NCBI GenBank assembly: GCA_015179045.1 | Contig: WHUZ01000024.1 | Location: forward strand, 558,001-622,000 | Origin: Kalaharituber pfeilii | Lineage: Eukaryota; Ascomycota; Pezizomycetes; Pezizales; Pezizaceae | DNA: 64,000 bases | Direction of reading: 5' to 3' | In this document: positions 50,271 through 59,804 of the stretch, piece by piece | Position numbering within the stretch: position 1 is the stretch's first letter | Layout: the number at the start of each line of letters is the position of its first letter | Notes under the pieces: generated by a model | What the model was told of the DNA's origin: nothing | The model's database searches: none | The model's input: only the letters and a program-made list of their open reading frames with translations | Made by a program: the position numbers and the translations under genes

Positions 50271-50453
50271 ACTCCACAGCTATCCAGGTGAATTGAGGCC
50301 ATCGTTTACTAGATTGTTTGAGTATTTAAATGAGTAGAATCTCCCGTATATCTAGAATTTTAAACAGCAGCGGTCTATGACTTTCGCCAAGTATGTATCA
50401 CACTTTATATTCAAGTATATATACTAAGAAATATTTTAGAGATGATGGACCTT

Positions 50454-50505
50454 TTTTTTTTTTTTTATCATTACTCGCATTCCGCCCTGAGGGCTATGGC
50501 GAGAT
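50454..50505 (-). mobile_element. LINE tail, 52 bp, 12-bp target duplication
   Basis: T-run then ATCATTACTCGCATTCCGCC, ending GGCTATGGCGAG, flanked by exact ATGATGGACCTT (50442-50453 and 50506-50517); the last two T of the left copy merge into the T-run. Confidence 0.92.
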
Positions 50506-50927
50506 ATGATGGACCTTCCAGATAATACAACAGACGGGACTCAATTCTTCGATGATGATACCTAATACGCAACTGTCAATTACTAATAGTGGAAATATCC
50601 AGGACTATTAAAATCTAATTCACCTGACACCACCCAATACGTACACCATTTCACGTCAGCAAATAAGGGGGGTCGGATCCCATGTGGGGTGGTCCCACTT
50701 CCAGCAGAGCACGGTGTGAGAGTGTCGTCATTTCACCACATCGCTGGAATTATCGTACTATCAGCCACTACCCTCTCGTACCCAATTCTGAACCTGTCGT
50801 ACCCACTAGTTCTAGCTATGATATGATACCATAGATTACTCCCACTACCTCATTAATAATCATGAAGGCATCCCGAAATGGCCTGATTGGCCTGATTGTT
50901 TCAGGCCGCCTGGGCCGGTCCAGGGAA

Positions 50928-50949
50928 GAAGAAGAGGAAGAAGAAGAGA

Positions 50950-50980
<31 letters not shown>

Positions 50981-51108
50981 AGAGAAAGAAGAAGAAGAAG
51001 AAGAAGAGAAAGAAGAAGAGAAAGAGCAAGATGAGGAAGAAGAAGAGGAAGAAGAAGAGGAAGAAGAAGAGGAAGAAGAAGAGGAAGAAGAAGAGGAAGA
51101 AGAAGAGA

Positions 51109-51139
<31 letters not shown>

Positions 51140-51394
51140 AGAGAAAGAGCAAGATGAGGAAGAAGAAGAGGAAGAAGAAGAGGAAGAAGAAGAGGAAGAA
51201 GAAGAGGAAGAAGAAGAGGAAGAAGAAGAGGAAGAAGAAGAGGAAGAAGAAGAGAAAGAGCAAAATGAAGAAGAAGAGGAAGAAGAAGAGGAAGAAGAAG
51301 AGAAAGAGCAAAATGAGGAAGAAGAAGAGGAAGAAGAAGAGGAAGAAGAAGAGGAAGAAGAAGAGAAAGAGCAAAATGAGGAAGAAGAAGAGGC
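50928..51394. repeat. Polypurine GAAGAAGAG satellite-like tract
   Basis: About 470 bp of almost pure purine on the plus strand, built from (GAAGAAGAG)n with recurrent GAGAAAGAGCAAAATGAG or GAGCAAGATGAG punctuations roughly every 60-120 bp. It is open in all forward frames by composition. Polypurine mirror-type tracts like this can form triplex DNA. Confidence 0.9.
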
Positions 51395-51850
51395 CGCCTC
51401 CGCCTCCGCCTCCTCCAGGTGGTTTACCCGGTTTCAATGGTCCCCCTCCCCCTCATGTTTGAGATGTGCGGATTTCCCCCAACATCGAACTATCTGTTCT
51501 TGGGAGACTATGTTGATCGAGGAAAGCAAAGTCTTGAAACAATTCTGTTGCTTTTGTGCTACAAACTCAGATAAGGAAGAAGAGGAAGAAGAAGAGGAAG
51601 AAGAAGAGGAAGAAGAAGAAGAGAAAGAGCAAAATGAAGAAGAAGAAGAGGAAGAAGAAGAGAAAGAGCAAAATGAGGAAGAAGAAGAGGAGGAAGAAGA
51701 AGAGGGGGGCGGGAGGGGGACCATTGAAGCCGGGTAAACCACCTGGAGGAGGCGGAGGCGGAGGCGGCCTCTTCTTCTTCCTCATTTTGCTCTTTCTCTT
51801 CTTCTTCTTCCTCCTCTTCTTCTTCATTTTGCTCTTTCTCTTCTTCTCTC
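51300..51850. repeat. Fold-back: inverted repeat of GAA tract plus proline-rich segment
   Basis: The order GAGCAAAATGAG-(GAA)n-GGCCGCCTCCGCC...GGTGGTTTACCCGG...GGTCCCCCTCC (about 51300-51453) is repeated as its reverse complement at about 51711-51850. The centre holds a phosphatase exon fragment and another GAA tract. Read forward in one frame, the GC-rich part gives [17 protein letters not shown], which resembles a formin FH1 segment. The reverse arm has a one-base difference (CCCGGT / ACCGGGC context). Confidence 0.85.
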
Positions 51851-52182
51851 GGGAATTTTGATAATCACAGCCTACATATGAGCTCTGAGAACAGAGTATA
51901 CAGTACCTACAAACACTTCTTCTTCATCTTTCAAGAAACATGAGAATGGTGTGCTAATAAGAGATTAAGTCTACGGCTTTTACGACGAATGTATGTGCGA
52001 TTTGCCGAAGGACGCACAAGTGACGACACATGCGCTGGAGAATGGGGACGTCGTGATCTTTGCGACTGATGGGGTCTGGGATAATCGGTGTCAATTGGAA
52101 CTCGATCAACATAGTCACTCAAATTCCCAGAAAACTTTTTTTCTTATTGCGAGGGAATCACGAGTGTGCTAATGTTACCAGA
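51470..52182 (+). pseudogene. Scrambled PPZ-type protein phosphatase fragments with PP2C insert
   Basis: Three non-collinear pieces. 51473-51570 encodes [31 protein letters not shown]; 51971-52091 encodes YGFYDEC followed by a PP2C-like piece ([17 protein letters not shown], then [12 protein letters not shown]); 52123-52182 encodes LLRGNHECANVTR up to a GT. GDYVDRG, RGNHE and the ANVTR ending point to the PPZ subgroup of PP1-like Ser/Thr phosphatases. The native order would be GDYVDRG, RGNHE, YGFYDEC, so the pieces are shuffled. A 47-bp direct repeat (51928-51974 and 52195-52241) brackets the second and third pieces. No intact phosphatase can be made here. Confidence 0.85.
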
Positions 52183-52294
52183 GGTAAATTTGAACTTTCA
52201 AGAAACATGAGAATGGTGTGCTAATAAGAGATTAAGTCTACTAGCTACCCAGCATCTCCTGAGCGTCTATCGTACCGCTCGTCAAGCGCATGCG

Positions 52295-53546
52295 ATGCCC
52301 TTCGGGAACTCACCCTTTCTCCGTGTTCACCGTCGCGAGGAGCACAGCGGCTCCGCGAAGATGCCGACTCCAAGCATCCACGGCCATTGCTCAACGGGCG
52401 GGACGCCAGGAGGAGTGCCCCGACCAGTGTCGGGGCAGCTAGAAGCCACCGGCACCGCGAGCACCCGTCCCTGCCTTGTCAGCGCTATCAGCATCGCCAG
52501 CCCCGGACCCGAATACGCCGGCGCCCCAGGGCCAGCCGTCGCGAAACCCAAGCTTAAGCCGTGGCTAATCGATTTACCGACCGAAATCCTGCTCCTCATC
52601 GGCGACTTACTGCCAGACCTGCACACCCTCAGCTGTCTTGCCCGGACGCACCGACGGCTTACCGACGTCTTCTCGACGATTCTCTTCAGCAAAGCTCTCA
52701 AGGGGCAAGATGGCCTCAGCGGCCAGTATCTGCTCTGCCTGGCGGCCCAACTCGGCAACTGCCCGCTAATGCTACTCCTGCTGGACAGGTACCAAATCGA
52801 TGTAGATGCGGTGAGCATCTATAGGCAACGTACCGCGCTTCACAGCGCATCTGAATACGGGCAACTGTCCACAGCAAAGCTTCTGCTACAGCGAGGCGCC
52901 AGCCCAGACGCCCAAGATTTCGAAGGCACGACTCCTCTTCATCTGGCAACCGGAAAAAGATCGAAGGCCTTGATTATTCTACTCATTGAGAATGGTGCTA
53001 ACACAGAGTTGGAGAACCATGCTCGTCACACACCACTCCACTATGCCACCAAACTCAACGATCCTGCTATTCTACAGCTCTTGTTGGTCATGGGGTCCAA
53101 TCCGAACCGAATAATGGGTGAAGGTTCTAAGCCACCAGTAGAGGAAAACATCTACTATCAATATGCGCCCGTCAAGTACACTGCCCTCCATATAGCTGTT
53201 ACATCCGTTGATCATCCAGAAGCCGTGATCCGAGAGCTCGTCGAATCTGGAAGCTAGAAATCCCTTCCTTACCCCGCTAGGCATAGTGGCACGCAGACTC
53301 TTAGAAAACCGAGCTCTGTGGATCAAATCCACCAATCCAATATGGCATAAACTCTTGCAGTTGTTTGAACTTCTGTTAGAGTTTGATGCAGATTTTGAAT
53401 CTGCGATGGAATCAGTCGATGCAGATACGTGCAATGACCTTTTCCCATGGCTGCGACAAGCTGCAATATCCAAATTTCATAAAGACCTACAGGCAGTCTA
53501 TGACCGCGTTAGAGGTAGACACCCCTGTCCAACCCGGTGTTTTTAG
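52295..53546 (+). pseudogene. F-box/ankyrin protein with a one-base frameshift
   Basis: The ATG at 52295 opens a Ser/Pro-rich leader, then an F-box-like segment (LIDLPTEILLLIGDLL...LARTHRRLTD, about residues 91-130) and four to five ankyrin repeats (TALHSASEYGQLSTAKLLL, TPLHLATGKR, TPLHYATKLND). A stop appears at 53255 immediately after ELVESGS. Dropping one A near 53251 would continue in another frame as a plausible C-terminus (TPLGIVARRLLENRALW...) to the stop at 53544. F-box/ankyrin proteins act as substrate adaptors of SCF ubiquitin ligases or resemble fungal receptor-like proteins. Codon use is GC-richer than the surrounding decayed DNA. A programmed shift, an assembly error or true inactivation are all possible. 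Confidence 0.75.
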
Positions 53547-54715
53547 GCCTTCAGTTCCGAGGTGCAGAGCGCTAACATCAGGTTTCGCCCAATTCAAAGC
53601 GAAAGGAGCAATAACCCGTATCCTTTTTCCTACCCCGCAATCTACCATATTTATCATTGTAGAGCTTATACCAGAACATCTACCGGATGATACAGCTTTG
53701 TAAACCGAGTGTCAGGCATAAAGACCTTACAATCAACAATGACACACACTTCCTTAGTAATCCCACGAATATGGTTCCGGCACCGCGTTATTGAAAGCCT
53801 CTACGACACGGACATGCGCAAATTCTTCTGGCTGATGTCCCATTCAGAGCCTGTATATGCAGTAGATGAGAAGAGTGCACAGTATGGCAAGTGACACTTA
53901 CTGCAGTGCGCCAGTGGAGAAGAAGGACCATGGCCGAACTTACCTCTGTGACAAAAGTTGCCGAACGGTTATTGCGATAGCGCACCGCAGATGCAGGGAG
54001 TTATATCAATGGAAAATATTCTTGGGAACCCAGTATAACCCATGGTATCCAAGCTGGGCGCTACGTCAATATTCAAGGCATGGCCCAGGCGAGGTAGTAC
54101 TTTTCAAGCCAAAAGCAGCTTAACTACAAAAATTTGGGTGATAAGCGTCCAGGGCATTATTTTTCTTTCCTCGGACCATCACCCTAGATGTTTGATAATG
54201 CCCCGCAGATGCGCGTGAGCCCAGATTAGATAGCTAGACTAGAATGAGATGACCGGTTGATCATATGATTGAATTCGTTAGTTCCTGAACAATAAATTGC
54301 TCCAACCTTTGTTGCCGGTGTCCAGCTGCTAAGTACGCTGTAGCAGTTATTATGTCGCACCTAGTCACCTGTGCTTGAAGAGCTAATAGTTTGCATGTCA
54401 TGTCTTGTTCTCCTTCTGTAGTCAAGCGCAACGCTGAATTTCGCGTCGCCGTATGTGTATCGATCTGTACATAGTACCAAATTTTTGCAGGTCTTAGTGA
54501 TCGTTTCAATTTATTTAGTAACCAGTCGTAGACGCATGTTGTAGATTAAACAGCTCTAAGGCCAATACTCCATAGTTGCCGTAATATCTGGGTTGCGATG
54601 CCTGAAATGAAAATGTCTTGGTAACGCTACTTGTGCAGTAACCCGACAGCTAAGATGGCTATCAGGGCTAATAACTTAGAAACGCAGATGATTATCACCA
54701 ATCATCAGTATTAAT
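53547..54715 (+). other. Downstream of the F-box gene, unassigned frames
   Basis: Several plus-strand frames of 60-105 codons overlap in different phases (53383-53703, 53709-53894, 53866-54123) and may be a decayed 3' extension of the ankyrin gene or a neighbouring gene; none is recognisable. 54130-54715 shows nothing. Confidence 0.3.
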
Positions 54716-54719
54716 TATT

Positions 54720-54958
54720 CTACGGCTTTTACGACGAATGTATGTGCGATTTGCCGAAGGACGCACAAGTGACGACACATGCGCTGGAGAATGGGGACGT
54801 CGTGATCTTTGCGACTGATGGGGTCTGGGATAATCGGTGTAATGTCAAAATTTGGAAAGGTTTCATCGACACATTTAACACACTACCTATTGCGGCAATT
54901 GTTGCAGGAAAGATTTTCTGTGTCCATGGCGGGCTCTCTCCCAATCTACAACATATGA
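54720..54958 (+). pseudogene. In-frame PPZ-PP2C-PPZ chimeric fragment
   Basis: A continuous frame reads YGFYDEC, then a PP2C-like block containing [20 protein letters not shown], then [20 protein letters not shown] and [14 protein letters not shown]. The outer parts are adjacent in a PPZ/PP1 catalytic domain; the PP2C block replaces about two codons between YDEC and the (R)C of the next motif. The first 121 bp (54720-54840) are identical to 51971-52091. The fragment then runs straight into the NLR pseudogene at about 54960. No start codon or complete catalytic core. Confidence 0.88.
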
Positions 54959-54959
54959 T

Positions 54960-55770
54960 ATTAATAGATAATGCTTCCATTTCTCCATTGATTCCTCTAG
55001 TCTATTAAAGAAATCTGTATATCGCTTCCCAATCTGTGGAAAAATCAGAATTGTGCAATACATACCAACCAATAGTGGATGGCTAGTGTACTTATGAGGT
55101 ATAAACTCCAACAATGAGAGGACAATTCTGGGCTATGCTGAATGATTATTCCCAGGGTCCTCAAAAAGCTGTCAGCAACCTCTAAAAATCCCTTGACTTT
55201 TGTTGCATATTTCCGCATGAATGCACGAAATGCTTTTCTCTGTGCTTCAATAAGTGTGTCCTGGTATTTTGAGAGTTGTTCTCGGAAAATTTCATCACCA
55301 GCCAAAAAGGATTTAGAGGTGCAATACATGGGACTGCCAAGTTGCTTGTGGGGGCATAGCTGGCAGCAGCGAGCAGAATCATCGTCCACCTTTGTACATG
55401 TAGAAGTACTATTATTTGGTTCAAGGTGTTGCAAGGTGGAATGAGAGTTGGAGAAAGCACTATTTGGTCCAATACTAACATAATCAACGAAGGGAGGATT
55501 TGCACTGGATGGTGTGGTGGTACTTCATAACAGTTGGTTATCAGTAGCTCTAAGCGTAGTGAATTCAAGCAGACACCAGCATGACTCACACAGTGGTTTG
55601 GGGAAGGCTGCTAGTAGATGGGACCTGAAGGGAACTCGAGTCCGGTTCAACTATAGAAGCTGTAAGTGGAGGTGGCTGCTGGGGTTCGGGGGTCTTAGAG
55701 CGTCCACTGAAAATGCCCTTGACTTTATTCTTGATCTGTCTTATCACAGTAGGCTCGCGCGGAGCATTAT
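54960..55770 (-). pseudogene. NLR pseudogene, N-terminal part
   Basis: Matches exons 1-3 of the intact NLR: the [20 protein letters not shown] segment at about 55040-54970, then DEIFREQLSKYQDTLIEAQRK with a deletion of roughly 25 codons before RKYATKVKGFLEV, and QIKNKVKGIFSGRSKTP near the start. The start codon ATG of the intact copy corresponds to ATA here (near 55740). Frame breaks occur between exon 2 blocks. Similarity continues to about 55925, matching 14275 in copy 1. Confidence 0.9.
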
Positions 55771-55929
55771 TATTGCAGAGCAAGGACTGACTCGAAGTTT
55801 GTGGCGCGAAACTCTCTAGCTAGCTATATATAATTGCACTCCTGCTTGATCATCAATGATCACGAATCACGGTTTTTGCTTTGTGGGTCCACCGACCAAA
55901 CAAGCAACAGTCGAGCCCTCTACAACAGA

Positions 55930-56770
55930 CACATGCCGGTATATACTTTGGCTTCCAGATTCTACATCTTGCTTCCTTCCTTTCTTTCTTTCTTTTATCT
56001 CAGGTCGTAACATTTCCTCTTTTGGTCTGCATTTTAATTGGGTTCTACGCTTTATATCCGCCGTTAGTGCTTGTTCATTGCAGTTTCCATTCGGTTGGAT
56101 CCTTTTTTTTTTTTCCCCTGAGGTTTGCATTGTACCAAAATATGCATGAAGAACATAAGGGCAAAAAAGTTAATATCCATGTTTTTCTGCTTAGTTCCTC
56201 ACTACAGTCGAGGCCTGAGTGTCCTCTATGGAAAAGTATGTTATTTTTAGGAATAGGGTTTTGCGAACTAGAAAAAAGAAGTCATAGGATGTAGCACTCA
56301 AGTAAATGATGACGAGTCGTTAGCATTTGTTGATGAATCCCAATGTTTGAGTCCAATTTTGCGTGAGCTCCAGTTGTCATGATCTGGAAACAGGGTAGCC
56401 AGGTATGTATGTTGACTGCTTACTTATGTTTTATGAATGTACATAAGTATATCCCTCATTGAGTGGAAGGTGTTTTTACTATCAGGGTAACAACCTTGTT
56501 GGTTTGTCGGAACTGAACTCACCCCTGATTGCAAGTACCTTGGCGTTTAGCTTTCCCAAGCACGGCATCTAAGTACTAGATAGTTCATTTCCCTACAATC
56601 ACCGCAACACCAACAACAATTCTGTATACCACTGACCTTTTTCCCTCTCCTCACTCGCAAAACTCACAAACTCACCCCTTGCCTACGCTGCTCTGTCACC
56701 GCTCACCTGCGGTATCCTACACCAAACCAACCCCATCAATCACAAACCCCGCAAACACCCCACTCCACCT
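55930..56770. other. Intergenic, dynactin p25 upstream region
   Basis: No gene recognised; pyrimidine-rich from about 56630 to the p25 start, fitting a fungal core promoter and leader. Confidence 0.45.
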
Positions 56771-56777
56771 CCAAAAG

Positions 56778-57768
56778 ATGCCCGCTAAACAAGCCAAAGG
56801 CGAGTACATCGAGACGGTGAGTCCCGCTGAGCCGACTGGCTGCCACACAACTCGGTGAGTTTTCACAAAAAAAAAAAAAAAGGAAGCAAAACAGTTACCA
56901 ACTACGATACAATGCTTTCTGTTTCTTTTCAGTGAACAAGGGAAGCTAACTGGGAAGATGGGGGCTGGTAGGATACCGGGAATAAGGTGTCTCGGAAATC
57001 GAATATTGTCGGTAGTCAGAATATCATTCTTGGGGGAGAGTATGTAACCGTGCTCCATGCCCATGTTCTATCTCCCACAGCACTTCTCTTTCTAACCGCC
57101 CATCCTAGACCATAATCCAAGCTGAATGCACCATCCGCGGCGACCTACGCCGTACCATCCCCTCCAGCTCCTCCTCCAGCTCGAGCACCAATCCCGGCAG
57201 CACGTCCTCCTCTTCCTCCCACAGCAACGTCGCCATCGCCATTGGCCGCTACTGCTTCTTCTCTCGTTCGTGCGTTATCCGTCCACCGTGCAAGACCCTC
57301 AAGGGCCAGTTCAGCTACTATCCGATGAAGCTGGGCGACCATGTGTTTGTTGGTGAGGGGAGTGTCGTAGAGGCGGCGGTCGTGGGGAGTTGGGTGAAGA
57401 TTGGGAAGGATTGTGTCATTGTAAGTTTTGCTGCTGCATAGGGGCCGGTGAAGGGGGCTAAAGATGGGCACTTGGTAGGGGAAATTTGCAATCATAAAGG
57501 ACTGCGTCAAGATCGAGGACGGTACTGTCATTGCGCCGAATACGGTCATCCCGAGCTTCTCGCTTGTGCGCGGACGGCCGGGTGTTGTGGTTGAGGAGCT
57601 GCCAGAGACGGCGCCTGAGGGGCTGGATTGTAAGTTTCTATTATTTTCCCATTCCCTGAGCTGTCTTGACTCTACCTCTTCTCCTGAGGGCCAGTGTAAT
57701 GGATGGATGAATAACAAATGCTGACTTTGCGGGGGGGTATAGTAAAGCAGCTCTACCGTATGATATGA
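56778..57768 (+). CDS. DCTN5: Dynactin subunit p25 (DCTN5 orthologue), 199 aa
   Basis: Component of the dynactin pointed-end complex, which with dynein moves cargo along microtubules; p25 contributes to binding early endosomes. Exons: 56778-56816, 56972-57043, 57109-57420, 57479-57629, 57743-57768; phases agree (200 codons with stop). Sequence opens MPAKQAKGEYIET, then DTGNKVSRKSNIVGSQNIIL, TIIQAECTIRGDL, IAIGRYCFFSRSCVIRPP, FSYYPMKLGDHVFVGEGSVV and NTVIPSFSLVRGRPGVV. The hexapeptide pattern of a left-handed beta-helix is clear, and order and length fit the family. A Ser-rich loop of about 25 residues is inserted after the RGDL motif. Intron 2 uses a less common GTAACC donor (a GTATGT three bases earlier would break the frame). 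Confidence 0.94.
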
Positions 57769-57774
57769 TTACCT

Positions 57775-59275
57775 TTTTTTTTTATCTTTTTGACTATTCC
57801 TTAGCTACACATCTTACTTTGTGCGTTCACAAAAAGATATGAGTACAGCCGCTACGGTACTGGCTTGGGGTTTGACCTTTCTTACCATCAAAGTGCTGGA
57901 GAATGTAATGCTAGTTGTTGTGAATAAATGATTAATACGTCGTTTGATACCTACACATTTAATGTCCCATGTTACCTTGGTGCGAGAACCGCCGCTACCC
58001 TGGTACTTTCCCTCCATTCCAAAGCTCTCCCTACTTACTTCAAGTAAGCTCTTCCTCTTGTCATTGATTTGGGCGCCTAATGTATTTTTTCTGCAAGTAT
58101 CATGAAATTGAATGAGACGCGGTACATCAAGTATTATATTATAACACGAAGGATATCACCTTAGCAGTACTTATCAAATACAGTACACCACAAGCCCGAA
58201 CATTGCTCCACTTAAGACATGTGATCTTACAGCCGGGAGCATTAGTACCGATGCGATGAACGCAAATCTAAACTCCCCGTCACGATGCCTCCTAAGGATA
58301 AAAAGGGCTGTCAGCCCGCCCCTTCAGCTGCTCTACAGCGCTACGGGTACCAGCACGTATTTCTTGGCCACAATTCGGCTTTACTCCTGAGCCGCTGCAC
58401 TCATCCCCAATACACCTCATTCGTTCATCCTTTTCCACAATCGCTATGTAATACGTATACCCCATTACCTCTCTACATTGCCCTTTGTCACAACTCCATC
58501 AAAAGCAAAGCCAGGAGAGAGCTGTGAGTGTAAACGACAGGTCTTGAATTAAAGATTGCAAGTTTTCGCAAAGGAAACTCTGGATAAACACTGGGACTAG
58601 CCGAAGTTATCCTTCTGGAGCAGAGGGTTATGGGTATGAGGATCACAAGCCTACAGATGAACAAAAAAGGACACAGAGAAAAAGCAGCTCCCAGCAGCTG
58701 TAGGGGGAGGTGATGTGGTAGTTGGGTTTGGGCCCGAATATTTGAGACTTTAGAGGTGTGGGGAAATGTCAATTCGGTTTATGATGAAGATTATGAGGTT
58801 TTGAAAATTGTTTCTGGAAAGTGTTATGTAAGGAGTGAAAGACTAGAATAGATGAGAGGTTGGAGATTTGAATGATTTCTAATATTATCATGATAACCTT
58901 CTTGATGACAATTCGAATGTCCTCCATCTCCCTACTACAATCCCTGTTTCACCGCAGTCCAACGTGAAACTGACCAAATGTCACACAATCTATATCCTTC
59001 CTCTGTATTTGGCCGCACGCCCTGAAGTCACCGGAGGTGAAATTGTCTTTTGTAAACCCCGTTGGGTAGCTATCACGAGGTGATAGAGTTGGCCTAGAAA
59101 AGGGAATGGCTCTATTACATAAACATGGAAAGGACTGTTTGTTTCATGAAGGAGCTACAGTGACAGGAGGAGATTGAGGACGGATTTAGTAGTGCGCAAC
59201 TAAGAGAGAGATTACTGGAAGGTACAGAACATTTTCTCGCTTTGTGGCTGGCTTGTCCATGACACTAAGGAATAT
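57775..59275. other. Intergenic, nothing supported
   Basis: A plus-strand frame at 58285-58527 starts MPPKDKKG but has no further resemblance to a known protein. The rest is AT-rich and empty. Confidence 0.4.
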
Positions 59276-59282
59276 TTCATGT

Positions 59283-59799
59283 TTAGATATTCACCGCCGT
59301 TGGTAATGTGTCCAAACTCCTGCGGTCAACGTTTTCTTTTTCTCGCAGCTGGCGCTCATATTTCCCAAGGTCGATGCCTCCAGCTGACTATATCTGTATC
59401 CCTTGGATGCAAACAGTTGCCCCATCAGCCTGCATGTCTGTGATATATCCGAGCACATTGACCCAGTCCCCAATTTGCAGTTCTCCAATGGGTATCTGCT
59501 CCACAACTATTGCAATGTCCACGGTTGCTGTCTTTGTCTTCCTAGGTAAAGAGGAAGAGAGGGAGGAGGAGGAGGAGGAGGATGGGCTTTTATACATTGT
59601 TGTATGCGTTACGATAAGAGTGGATGAGGCCGAATGGTACGCCTTGATGCTGGCACATGATTTCGTGTGAGTGACGCGAACTCGTGTAGTGCAAAATGGG
59701 GGATACCTGCCATCCCAAAAACCGGACTTTTGAGCGCAGGGGGAATTGCGCCAGGTTTTCCAGAAGAGTCAGAGATGCCGGGTTTGGCCCCAAGCTCAT
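59283..59799 (-). CDS. TEN1: TEN1-like telomere capping protein with an in-frame TAG
   Basis: Small OB-fold subunit of the CST complex that binds single-stranded telomeric DNA. Exon 1 is 59799-59711 (MSLGPNPASL...KVRFLG); exon 2 is 59649-59283. Joining needs a GC-AG intron (59650-59710, donor GCAGGT), which restores VRFLGC followed by IKAYHSASSTLIVTH, the expected OB strands. A Ser-rich loop follows, then VDIAIVVEQIPIGELQIGDW, VNVLGYIT and VCIQGIQI. Codon 117 is TAG (59390-59388), then the same frame continues SAGGIDLGKYERQLREK and on to a TAA after 34 codons. Fungal TEN1 proteins carry an aromatic residue then (S/P)AG...YE+.L here, so TAG sits where TGG (Trp) would be expected. Options: A-to-I edited stop, readthrough, pseudogene or sequencing error. 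Total 151 codons if the TAG is decoded. Confidence 0.75.
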
Positions 59800-59804
59800 C
59801 TTGA

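Noticed and set aside
50862..51742. 291-codon Glu-rich frame and its reverse-strand Phe/Leu-rich partner
   Set aside because: All frames are open through the GAA satellite; it contains scrambled exon pieces and no coherent protein.
58285..58527. MPPKDKKG... frame as a ribosomal protein
   Set aside because: Only the first residues look familiar; the rest does not match and no introns restore a match.
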